64,000 nt of DNA, taken from NCBI GenBank assembly GCA_947038155.1, contig CAMQVH010000002.1, positions 1 through 64,000 of the forward strand, read 5' to 3'. The DNA is from an uncultured Bacteroides sp. (GTDB lineage: Bacteria; Bacteroidota; Bacteroidia; Bacteroidales; Bacteroidaceae). Shown here one piece after another: positions 18,797 to 26,962 of this stretch. The position numbers and the translations under genes are program-made. Position 1 is the stretch's first letter. Each line of letters opens with the position of its first letter. The notes below the pieces were generated by a model that was not told where the DNA came from, did not search any database, and was given only the letters and a program-made list of their open reading frames with translations.

Positions 18797-19230
18797 TGAA
18801 AACAATTGGATTAGCATGCGACCACGCCGGTTTTGAACTAAAAGAATATGTTCGCGGCTGGCTGGAAGTAAAAGGCTGGGCTTACAAAGATTTCGGAACC
18901 AACTCTGCCGCAAGCGTAGATTATCCGGACTATGCCCATCCGCTGGCCCTAGCAGTAGAATCGGGTGAATGTTATCCCGGTATTGCGATCTGCGGCAGCG
19001 GAAACGGAATCAACATGACTCTGAACAAGCATCAGGGAATACGTGCTGCTCTTTGCTGGAATGCAGAGATCGCACATCTGGCCCGTCAACATAATGACGC
19101 CAATATTCTCGTGATGCCGGGACGCTTCATCAGCACTGAGGAGGCGGACATGATATTGACAGAGTTCTTCTCAACACAGTTTGAGGGGGGACGTCATCAG
19201 AATCGTATTGATAAGATTCCGGTAAAATAA
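18796..19230 (+). CDS. rpiB: Ribose-5-phosphate isomerase B
   Basis: This 144-residue protein has RpiB/LacAB family motifs: CDHAGFELKEYV at the N-terminus, VDYPDYAHPLA, and GIAICGSGNGINMTLNKH with the catalytic Cys and anion-hole glycines, then GIRAALCW and RQHNDANILVMPGRFI. It interconverts ribulose-5-P and ribose-5-P, supplying the second substrate for transketolase. Start and stop overlap with tkt by one base, which indicates translational coupling. A strong hairpin follows 20 bases after its stop. Confidence 0.95.
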   Translation: MKTIGLACDHAGFELKEYVRGWLEVKGWAYKDFGTNSAASVDYPDYAHPLALAVESGECYPGIAICGSGNGINMTLNKHQGIRAALCWNAEIAHLARQHNDANILVMPGRFISTEEADMILTEFFSTQFEGGRHQNRIDKIPVK

Positions 19231-19250
19231 AGCCTGATAAGCATTCAAAT

Positions 19251-19294
19251 ATAAATAAAGCTGTTCTTCTTTCTTGAAGAACAGCTTTATTTAT
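19251..19294 (+). terminator. Perfect hairpin after rpiB
   Basis: A 19-bp perfect stem (19251-19269 with 19276-19294) has a 6-base loop (TTTCTT). The outer stem is ATAAATAAAG paired with CTTTATTTAT, so the 3' arm ends T-rich. It lies 20 bases after the rpiB stop and should terminate the tkt-rpiB transcript. Confidence 0.8.
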
Positions 19295-19359
19295 AAGTAC
19301 TGATTACAAAAGGGTACCTGCATCGTCTTACTATATGACGAAGTTAAAAAACAGAAGTT

Positions 19360-20376
19360 ATGGGTAAACTGAATATGAAAGACTGGATCAATCAGACGAT
19401 CCTGAATAAAAAGGTCATTTCCATTCCTATCATGACACATCCGGGCATCGAGCTTATCGGAAAGACGGTTCATGATGCAGTAACGAACGGACAGGTGCAT
19501 TATGAAGCAATCAAAGCGCTCTGCGACAAATATCCTTCTGCTGCCGCAACGGTTATTATGGATTTAACGGTAGAGGCGGAAGCATTCGGAGCCGAAATTG
19601 TATTTCCGGAGAATGAAGTTCCAAGCGTATCCGGTCGTTTGCTCGCAGACGAAGCTGCCATTGAGACCTTGGAAATACCGGCACTGAATAAAGGAAGGAT
19701 TGCACAATATCTCAAAGCGAATATGCTGACTGCAAAGAATATCACAGACCGTCCGGTGCTGGCTGGTTGTATCGGTCCTTATTCATTAGCGGGACGCTTA
19801 TATGATATGTCTGAGATCATGATGCTGATTTATATCAACCCCGAGGCAGCCAACACTTTGCTGCGCAAATGTACCGATTTCATTATTCGGTACTGTATGG
19901 CCCTGAAAGCGACCGGAGTGAATGGAGTGGTAATGGCGGAACCTGCTGCCGGATTATTATCCAATGAAGATTGCCTGCAATACTCTTCTGTATTCGTAAA
20001 AGAAATAGTTGAGAAGGTTCAGGATGATCATTTCACCGTTGTACTTCATAATTGCGGGAATACAGGAAATTGCACCCAGGCTATGGTATATACGGGTGCG
20101 GCAGCCTATCATTTCGGAAATAAAATCAACATGGAAGAAGCATTGAAAGAAGTTCCTGCCGATGCTCTTGCGATGGGTAATCTTGATCCGGTCAGCCTTT
20201 TTAAGATGTTGAGTCCGGAGGAAATGAAAAAAGCGACTCTCCAGTTATTGGAAGCCACTTCCGCATATCCGAACTTCGTTCTGTCGAGCGGTTGCGATAT
20301 ACCGCCATATACGCCATTAGCTAATATAAATGCTTTTTATACAGCATTGGAAGAGTTCAATGAAACTCGAAATTAG
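19360..20376 (+). CDS. MtaA/CmuA-like zinc methyltransferase (UroD family)
   Basis: This 338-residue member of the uroporphyrinogen-decarboxylase superfamily is of the methylcobamide methyltransferase type rather than HemE. The zinc ligands of MtaA/CmuA-type enzymes are visible as His230-x-Cys232 (LHNCGN) and Cys312 (SSGCDIPP). Other family segments are FGAEIVF, GCIGPYSLAGRLY and EPAAGLLS. In known systems such proteins move a methyl group from a methyl-corrinoid protein to a thiol or other acceptor. It is followed after 28 bases by a MetH-activation-like gene and faces an operon with a methyltransferase-corrinoid fusion. Acceptor unknown. Confidence 0.8.
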   Translation: MGKLNMKDWINQTILNKKVISIPIMTHPGIELIGKTVHDAVTNGQVHYEAIKALCDKYPSAAATVIMDLTVEAEAFGAEIVFPENEVPSVSGRLLADEAAIETLEIPALNKGRIAQYLKANMLTAKNITDRPVLAGCIGPYSLAGRLYDMSEIMMLIYINPEAANTLLRKCTDFIIRYCMALKATGVNGVVMAEPAAGLLSNEDCLQYSSVFVKEIVEKVQDDHFTVVLHNCGNTGNCTQAMVYTGAAAYHFGNKINMEEALKEVPADALAMGNLDPVSLFKMLSPEEMKKATLQLLEATSAYPNFVLSSGCDIPPYTPLANINAFYTALEEFNETRN

Positions 20377-20404
20377 GCCGTCATTCAGCTAATGTCAGTT
20401 AATA

Positions 20405-21178
20405 ATGATTGAGCAAGAACTCACTTATCAAGACTTACGAATCCTATCGTCCGAAATTTATGAAGCGATGGGGTACAAAGATTCTATACCGGATCAGATG
20501 GTGATAGATGAGACTAATACGTTGCTAAAACGGATTACTCCCCTGCTTCGCCCTCGGTTCGCATTCTTCTTTATGGAAGGTACACTTGATATCGAAAAAG
20601 AGACTCTTAGCGTACAAAGCATCCATCCACCCACTGTCAATCCTATACAAGACACCATTCCCACACGGAGCCCTGAGCAAAACACTTTTTCTACACAAAG
20701 TAAAAGTACCGTTTTCTCTGTTGGTAAAACCATCGCCCGTCAATTAAGAGGATCGGAAGCGTTTGCCTTTTTTGCAGCTACTGCCGGAACTGAGTTTGAG
20801 GTATTTCAGCATACGTTGCAACAAGAAGGAGATATGGTCAAAATATACATAGCAGACTCGTTAGGGAGTATTATTGCAGAAAAGACGGCTGATTGCATGG
20901 AAGTCGCTTTGGCTGAATATATACGGGAGAAGAACTGGAAACATACCAACCGATACAGTCCAGGATACTGTGGATGGCACGTTTCGGAACAACAAAAACT
21001 GTTCCCATTGTTCCCCATAGCTGCTCCCGGTGGCATCCGGTTGACAGATTCCAGCCTCATGGTCCCCATCAAATCAGTTAGTGGTGTTATCGGAACAGGC
21101 ACTAATGTCCGCAAGCTTGAATACACTTGCGGACTGTGCACCTATGAAAACTGTTATCGCAAAAGAAAACACAGATAA
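20405..21178 (+). CDS. MetH activation-domain-like protein, putative corrinoid reactivase
   Basis: This 257-residue protein has a C-terminal half that resembles the AdoMet-binding activation domain of cobalamin-dependent methionine synthase, including AAACIADSLG-like IYIADSLGSIIAEKTAD and RYSPGY (183-188), the counterpart of the AdoMet-binding RxxxGY motif. No MetH catalytic or cobalamin domain is attached. The extreme C-terminus carries Cys242-x2-Cys245-x4-Cys250 followed by a basic RKRKHR tail, absent from MetH as I know it. I infer that it re-methylates or reduces inactive corrinoid on the partner fusion protein. It is probably cotranscribed with the preceding methyltransferase. Confidence 0.72.
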   Translation: MIEQELTYQDLRILSSEIYEAMGYKDSIPDQMVIDETNTLLKRITPLLRPRFAFFFMEGTLDIEKETLSVQSIHPPTVNPIQDTIPTRSPEQNTFSTQSKSTVFSVGKTIARQLRGSEAFAFFAATAGTEFEVFQHTLQQEGDMVKIYIADSLGSIIAEKTADCMEVALAEYIREKNWKHTNRYSPGYCGWHVSEQQKLFPLFPIAAPGGIRLTDSSLMVPIKSVSGVIGTGTNVRKLEYTCGLCTYENCYRKRKHR

Positions 21179-21192
21179 ATTTGTGATCGGGG

Positions 21193-21272
21193 GCTTACTA
21201 AAAGTCGGTAGTATCTTAAATCTCCTCCTTCGGGAAGGAGGAGATTTAAGATACTACCGACTTTTAGTAAGC
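21193..21272. repeat. Perfect 38-bp-stem palindrome
   Basis: Bases 21193-21230 and 21235-21272 are exact reverse complements around the 4-base loop CGGG. The inside reads CTCCTCCTT-CGGG-AAGGAGGAG and the outside ACTAAAAGTCGGTA, the same words as the araA-araB inverted repeat at 10568-10762. It lies just after the reactivase-like gene and before the convergent symporter gene. Confidence 0.92.
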
Positions 21273-21312
21273 TTTATATCTTCTTTAATGACCATTAAAG
21301 AAGATATAAAGC
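21271..21312. terminator. Bidirectional hairpin spanning the symporter stop
   Basis: GCTTTATATCTTCTTTAAT (21271-21289) pairs perfectly with 21294-21312 around the loop GACC. It shares two bases with the preceding palindrome and includes the last codons and stop of the - strand symporter gene. It sits between convergent transcripts, where it could end both. Confidence 0.65.
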
Positions 21313-22856
21313 CCTATCATAGTTACGATAAGCCCCCCCCATAAGATAAGTACAATGCGAGCGGGCCTTTCTTCGATCTTCTCCATATTCAATATTGCCG
21401 TCTGAGGAGTCTTATCCAATAGACTGACAACTACCATCCCTATCCCGATAATAACGAACAGATAGAAGGATAATAGCATAAAGTGAGGCCATGCAGGATA
21501 TTGATCCGCAGGAAATACCCACAGGTACAATACACCTACTCCTATACTGAATACCGTCCCCACTGTCAGGGCAGCGTTAGCAGCCAACGTAGTCGTACGC
21601 TTCCAGAAAACGCCAAAAAGGAAAACTGCTGCCATAGGAGGCGCGATGAATCCCAATACAGACTGGAAAACATTGAATAGATTCAGTCCGTGAATGCTGT
21701 CAATGGCGATTGTTATGATTACCGATATCAGAGCACCGGCTACCGTCACCACTTGTCCGATCCGGATGATCTCCTTCTGTTTCGCCTGCGGACGAATCTT
21801 CTTCACATAAATATCCATCGTAAACACGGTACTCAAAGCATTCAATGCCGATCCGATAGTACTGACGAGCGCAGCAGTCAACACAGCCAACACCAGTCCC
21901 ACCATCCCGACAGGAAATAAATGAGTGACCATCGTCATATACGCCTCATCGGGATTCTCCAACTGCGGGAACAAGACTAGACAGATGATACCCGGAAGAA
22001 TATAAAGAGGAACATCCAGTATTTTGAGCCATCCGGTAAAGTTCGTTCCCAACTGTCCTTCTTTCAGACTTTTGGCTGCCAACACAGGCTGTACCATCGA
22101 CTGATCCGTACACCAGAACCATACTCCCATCACAGGATATCCCAAAATAATCGGCAACCAAGGGAAAGCGGTATCATCATTCGGTCTGAACAGATTCCAG
22201 AAGTCTGCCGGAACGGCATCTGTCAGAGCCGATATACCACCAACTTTATAGATTCCTACAATAGCCAACGCAGCCGAAACAAGAATCAACAGGATCATCT
22301 GATAAACATTCGTGTAGGCAACCGCTTTCAATCCTCCGAGCATCGTAAAGAATGCGGATATGATCAGCAATATCAAAGCGGATTGCCACATCGGTATATC
22401 GAATACCTGACGAATCAGAACGCCACCCGCAAACAATGTCAATGCCAGCCAGGAAATCAAGATTGTAACAATCGTATACCATGCCAAGATATTACGGGTA
22501 GACTGTCCGAACCGCTTTCCCATAAACTCCGGCAAGGTGGAAACACGAGAACCCAAGTAACGGGGAGCGAAAACAAAAGCAAGCAGGCATATAAAAACGA
22601 AGGCATACCAGGCATAATTGCCCGAAACGATGCCGGTAGTAAATCCGGCACTGGCAGAAGCTATCAACATAGACGGCCCCACATTAGTCCCCCACATGGA
22701 GAATCCGATATGGTGCCATCTCAAAGAATGTTCCGCCAAAAAGAGACTGCTCCCCTTCTTTCGTTTGGAACTTGCCCATATACCAATGGCGATAAGAATC
22801 AGAAAATAGGCAATCAGAATGCCCCAATCCAGTGTGTCTAAGAATTTCGCATGCAT
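21285..22856 (-). CDS. SSS-family Na+/solute symporter
   Basis: This 523-residue polytopic protein of the sodium:solute symporter family has about 13-14 hydrophobic segments. It has the family signature WASSKRKKGSSLFLAEHSLRWHHIGFSMWGTNVGPSMLIA near the N-terminus, FTMLGGLKAVAYTNVYQ, and FWCTDQSMVQPVLAAKS. It is related to, but clearly different from, the arabinose symporter at 5867. It is the last gene of a - strand operon, 28 bases after the methyltransferase-corrinoid gene, so it probably imports the substrate of that pathway (a sugar or methylated compound). Its 3' end lies inside a hairpin. Confidence 0.9.
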   Translation of the reverse strand: MHAKFLDTLDWGILIAYFLILIAIGIWASSKRKKGSSLFLAEHSLRWHHIGFSMWGTNVGPSMLIASASAGFTTGIVSGNYAWYAFVFICLLAFVFAPRYLGSRVSTLPEFMGKRFGQSTRNILAWYTIVTILISWLALTLFAGGVLIRQVFDIPMWQSALILLIISAFFTMLGGLKAVAYTNVYQMILLILVSAALAIVGIYKVGGISALTDAVPADFWNLFRPNDDTAFPWLPIILGYPVMGVWFWCTDQSMVQPVLAAKSLKEGQLGTNFTGWLKILDVPLYILPGIICLVLFPQLENPDEAYMTMVTHLFPVGMVGLVLAVLTAALVSTIGSALNALSTVFTMDIYVKKIRPQAKQKEIIRIGQVVTVAGALISVIITIAIDSIHGLNLFNVFQSVLGFIAPPMAAVFLFGVFWKRTTTLAANAALTVGTVFSIGVGVLYLWVFPADQYPAWPHFMLLSFYLFVIIGIGMVVVSLLDKTPQTAILNMEKIEERPARIVLILWGGLIVTMIGLYIFFNGH

Positions 22857-22884
22857 AATTCAAGTATTAACAATTAAAATATTC

Positions 22885-24693
22885 TTAATCTCTTTTCCCC
22901 ATCAGCACTTTGGCGACCGCCACGGCAGTATTAGCATTATCACTATACCCGTCAGCACCGATTTCATCGGCAAATCCCTGACTCACGGGTGCTCCTCCGA
23001 TCATCACTTTCACCTGATCGCGGATCCCCGCCTCTTCCAATGCCCGAATCACATCCTGCATATAAGTCATAGTGGTAGTCAGCAAGGCACTCATACATAA
23101 GATGTCCGCTTTGTTTTCCTTCACCGCTTCAACAAACTTGTCGCAAGTGACATCAATACCGATATTAATCACTTCGAAGCCACAACCTTCCAGCATGGAA
23201 GCCACGAGGTTCTTTCCAATATCATGCAAATCTCCTTTTACAGTACCGATCACAATTTTCCCGATAGTAGCAGATGCATTCCCCGCCAGTAAAGGTTTCA
23301 AAAGTTCCAAAGCTCCTTTCATGGCACGCCCCGCCATGAGAAGCTGAGGAACAAAGGCCTTGCCGTCCTGAAAACGCTGACCGACTTCGCCCATAGCCGT
23401 AATCATATAACCATTGATAATATCCTGCGGGAGTACCCCGGCAGCAATGGCATCCTTTGTAACTTCAACAGCCGGTTCCAATTTTCCGGCTACAATGGCA
23501 TCATACAAAGGTTTCATCCGATCCTCTTCCTGAGACTTTTCTTCTCTGATCCGAATACTTTCCTGTGCATTATCCTGTTCTCCAACGGGTTGATTCGTGT
23601 GAACATCTGCAGACACAGACGAAGAAGAGCCGGTATATTCCTCAATGATTCTCATTGCCTGCTCCACTTCCCTCTCATTGTGGAAATCCATTTCCAGATG
23701 CAATCCGTCTGCCCCGATATGGTCCAACAAAGGTTTCAGTTCCTCCAGAGTCACCCAGCAAGCCATTACGCTCTTGCCTCCTGCCAGTATCTTCTTATAT
23801 AAATCGTACCACTTCGGAGAACCTCCCTGCGGCTCGCCGACACCGGGCGTCCATTGGATGGCATTCAGTTCTTCAATCTCCAGCAAGGCGGGAAGGTGAT
23901 GCATCGCTCCCACTCCATCAAGATGATAGAGCGTATAATCGATTTTCTGACATTGCTCACGAATAAACGGCTGCACAAAACGACGATAATCATCCTGACT
24001 GATCATGGTAGAAATATCGCTCTGCAACTTACTCATCTTGCCCGGAGCCCATGAAGAGAAATAGCAGAATGCCATTTCATCCCCTTCACGGATAATGTCG
24101 TAGAGTTCATCAAAGACTTTAAAATAGATGTCATTGATCTGCTGCATCTGTTGCTCCAGCACTTCGGGTTGCATCACCGTATCCAGCAATACCATATCCG
24201 TACCTTTCAAAGCCGCCAATACATCCAGTCCTTCCATCAGGTCGGGCATACCAACAAAGTAGTTTCCGTTGGCTTTAGCCTTACAGGCTTTCAGAAGTTC
24301 TTTATGCAAGAGCCAGTTCGGATGTTCGGGATTGAATACGATCTCATCATTAAAGTTCGGATCGGGATGTATCCAGATCGTATCTTCGCCTCCTTCAAAC
24401 ACTCCGCCCAGAATAGCAGCCAGTGAGCCGGGACCCAACTGAGTATTTGCAACAGGCAGCATATCCGCCATCAGACTACTGTGAGCGACATACCAATCCA
24501 GATATTCCGCCCGCCATTGAGGGTCGAACCACTTCTGCGACAAATCCCTTGCCGGAGCAGGTGGAGCAATGTCGGCGTGCGGTTTCACGCCTTCCTGAAA
24601 GTGTTCCCACATAGAAAGAATAATTCCTTTATGATTCCACCAATTTATATAACGCTGTTTCGTTTCTTCTAAGTTTGTTTTCCAAGTTTTCAT
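22885..24693 (-). CDS. Methyltransferase-corrinoid fusion protein, CmuA-like architecture
   Basis: This 602-residue protein has an N-terminal UroD/MtaA-type barrel (~1-350), a low-complexity charged linker (~355-392), a helical corrinoid-protein cap (~393-470), and a Rossmann-like B12-binding domain (~475-602). The cobalt-ligand motif D-x-H-x2-G is Asp488, His490, Gly493 (KGDLHDIGKN), with SALLTTTM and IGGAPVSQGFADEIGADGY later. The fusion order matches CmuA of chloromethane degraders. In the barrel, the position expected to hold a zinc His-x-Cys reads His257-Leu-Asp259, so the metal site is altered. It presumably demethylates a substrate and carries the methyl on cobalamin. It starts 9 bases after the GH31 stop. 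Confidence 0.85.
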   Translation of the reverse strand: MKTWKTNLEETKQRYINWWNHKGIILSMWEHFQEGVKPHADIAPPAPARDLSQKWFDPQWRAEYLDWYVAHSSLMADMLPVANTQLGPGSLAAILGGVFEGGEDTIWIHPDPNFNDEIVFNPEHPNWLLHKELLKACKAKANGNYFVGMPDLMEGLDVLAALKGTDMVLLDTVMQPEVLEQQMQQINDIYFKVFDELYDIIREGDEMAFCYFSSWAPGKMSKLQSDISTMISQDDYRRFVQPFIREQCQKIDYTLYHLDGVGAMHHLPALLEIEELNAIQWTPGVGEPQGGSPKWYDLYKKILAGGKSVMACWVTLEELKPLLDHIGADGLHLEMDFHNEREVEQAMRIIEEYTGSSSSVSADVHTNQPVGEQDNAQESIRIREEKSQEEDRMKPLYDAIVAGKLEPAVEVTKDAIAAGVLPQDIINGYMITAMGEVGQRFQDGKAFVPQLLMAGRAMKGALELLKPLLAGNASATIGKIVIGTVKGDLHDIGKNLVASMLEGCGFEVINIGIDVTCDKFVEAVKENKADILCMSALLTTTMTYMQDVIRALEEAGIRDQVKVMIGGAPVSQGFADEIGADGYSDNANTAVAVAKVLMGKRD

Positions 24694-24702
24694 CGCTATT
24701 CT

Positions 24703-26949
24703 TTATTTAGTCCAAAATCCTTTGTAATTATGATCTATGCGCAAGGCAATACTTTTGCTTAAATCCATCTCGTCCGTACAATTCACTTCCTTCGGATAAA
24801 TCGGGATAACGGCATTCTCACGCACATAAACAGGCATCTCTTCCAAGGGCACATACACCTCTTTCAGCCAGCGTCCGCCTTGCAACCGTTCGCCGGTAAA
24901 GAAATTCACCCACTGTCCTTCGGGGAGATAAATGTCGCGACGGTTTTCGCTATTCATCACCGGAGCTACCAGGAAATCATTGCCGAAGTAATATTCGTCA
25001 TCGATATGCCAGCAGAGTTTATCTTCCGGATGATGCAGGATGAGTGCCTGTAACAATGGCCAGCCACTTTCTACTGCCAGTTTACTTTGCTCTATGATGT
25101 AGGGAATCAACGAGTAGCGCAGTTTCCACCACTTCTTCACCAGCGGGGCGATAGCCGGATAATGCCAGGGTTCCCGCTTATTGGTTCCATGATAACGGAT
25201 GTGTGAGGTGAACACCCCAAACTGGGTCCAGCGCATATAGACGTCATCCGCTACGATTGAGTTCATAAAATTGGGCAAGGTATGGAATCCGGGGACATCA
25301 TGGCTCCAGAAGGCAAAGCCCGATAAACCGAAGTGCAGGCCTCCTTTGAGTGAACCGGCCATGCCATCCCATGAACTGCAGGAGTCACCTCCCCAGTGCA
25401 ACGGATAACGCTGGCAACCCGCCCAAGCGGCACGTGCCCAGACAATGCCGTCCCCTGTTACCTCCTTTGTTATTTCGTAAGCTGCTTTCTGATAGAGCAA
25501 GGCATACAGGTTATTCAACAGTTCCGGTTTCATGCCCTTGTAGACAGCATCCATGTGGATATTTTCTCCGAAATCGGTTTTAATACAGGTGACTCCCATA
25601 TCCAGAAGTTGCTTTAATAACCCCTTGTACCATTCGGTTGCCTTCGGATAAGTAAAGTCGATAGTACCCGCATAATCCAGAGCCGAGAAGTTGGAACCGT
25701 CCGTATCCTGCTGCTTCGTCAGAGGAGCTATATACTCATTCGCCTTTGCCTCCTCGATCTGTTCCGCATCTTCAGCAACATAAGGTAACTGCCATAAGGA
25801 CACACGATAACCGTTCTTCTTCAATCTCTGAATGAATCCTTTCGGGTCGGGAAAACGTTCCTCGTTAAACTTCCATTCACACAGCCAGTCGGTTCTGAAC
25901 CATCCGGTATCCAGATGGATGACATCGCAGGGATAATGTTCGGCACGCATACGGTCGCAGATCTCATTTACTTCGTCGGCACTGAAATAAGTCATCCGGC
26001 TCATCCACACTCCGAAGCTCCAGAGAGGAGGCATCGAAGGATATCCGGTCAGGTCACGGTAGCCGCGAAGTATCTCTTCCATCGTATCGCCGGCAATGAC
26101 AAATACATCCAGCATAGCCTGATCGCTCAGGAACTGTACGGAGCGGGTGGAATGTCCCGCCAGCGAAAGTTTGCTGTGGGCGCAGGTATGGTAAAAAGTC
26201 CCGTACATCCGGCTGGAGAGATAGAAAGGTATATTCTTATAGGTACGCCGGTTATTTACTCCCTGCCCGTCTTGATTCTTGAGGAAAAGCGTTTGTCCGC
26301 TCAAGTCCATTTTGAAGAAACGCTCTCCGGTTCCTGCAAAGCATTCATCCGGCCGGCTCTCGAAAGAAAGAGTGGCACGTTCTTTCTTGCCCGTCCGTTT
26401 GCAGAAGGCAATGGGCAGTCCGTCATAGCGGGGAGGTGAGAAATGATCGTATGCTGCCAGGCGGATTTCCCGTTTGCCGTCAGGATACAGAGTGATGTCC
26501 AGTGTTTCCTGAGGATCGGGCAGTAACTCGCTCCATCGGTCCAAAGCCGGTTCTTCTACATTGATAACGGCACGCTTCGTTCCGTCTTGCGTGAAAAGAA
26601 TCCATTTGCCTCCCTGCTTCTCTACAGACAAAGGTACTCTGCGTATCCGTTCGCTGAATTGCAGCATTTCCGACTGATCCGTCAGTTCATATTCACCAAA
26701 TCCAAGAAACAGACGGGTAATGCCGATATTATACTGGCGTATGATCAACGTATATTCTTCTCGGGGGACAGTCGTATCCGCAGCCATATCATTGGCTAAC
26801 AGCTGTTTCTGAAAGGGGACCGTGACACAGATATCCCCATCCTTTTCGTAAACGGCTATCGGTTTACAGGCTTTCCAAAGCGACTCATCCCTTAATAACT
26901 CTGTATCGAAATCAAGGAAATCGAACAAATGGTAATTAGTAGGTTTCAT
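24703..26949 (-). CDS. GH31 glycosidase, alpha-xylosidase-like (YicI type)
   Basis: This 748-residue protein has no signal peptide, so it is probably cytoplasmic. The GH31 barrel shows VIHLDTGWF, nucleophile Asp459 (CIKTDFGEN) and acid/base Asp522 (HWGGDSCSSWDGM). KTDFGE with HWGGD is the pattern of YicI-like alpha-xylosidases, although GH31 also contains alpha-glucosidases and other activities. It would cleave an alpha-glycoside imported by the operon's symporter. The gene starts 13 bases after the beta-helix gene and stops 9 bases before the methyltransferase-corrinoid gene, so expression is tightly linked to both. Confidence 0.9.
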   Translation of the reverse strand: MKPTNYHLFDFLDFDTELLRDESLWKACKPIAVYEKDGDICVTVPFQKQLLANDMAADTTVPREEYTLIIRQYNIGITRLFLGFGEYELTDQSEMLQFSERIRRVPLSVEKQGGKWILFTQDGTKRAVINVEEPALDRWSELLPDPQETLDITLYPDGKREIRLAAYDHFSPPRYDGLPIAFCKRTGKKERATLSFESRPDECFAGTGERFFKMDLSGQTLFLKNQDGQGVNNRRTYKNIPFYLSSRMYGTFYHTCAHSKLSLAGHSTRSVQFLSDQAMLDVFVIAGDTMEEILRGYRDLTGYPSMPPLWSFGVWMSRMTYFSADEVNEICDRMRAEHYPCDVIHLDTGWFRTDWLCEWKFNEERFPDPKGFIQRLKKNGYRVSLWQLPYVAEDAEQIEEAKANEYIAPLTKQQDTDGSNFSALDYAGTIDFTYPKATEWYKGLLKQLLDMGVTCIKTDFGENIHMDAVYKGMKPELLNNLYALLYQKAAYEITKEVTGDGIVWARAAWAGCQRYPLHWGGDSCSSWDGMAGSLKGGLHFGLSGFAFWSHDVPGFHTLPNFMNSIVADDVYMRWTQFGVFTSHIRYHGTNKREPWHYPAIAPLVKKWWKLRYSLIPYIIEQSKLAVESGWPLLQALILHHPEDKLCWHIDDEYYFGNDFLVAPVMNSENRRDIYLPEGQWVNFFTGERLQGGRWLKEVYVPLEEMPVYVRENAVIPIYPKEVNCTDEMDLSKSIALRIDHNYKGFWTK

Positions 26950-26962
26950 TTATGATCTATTA

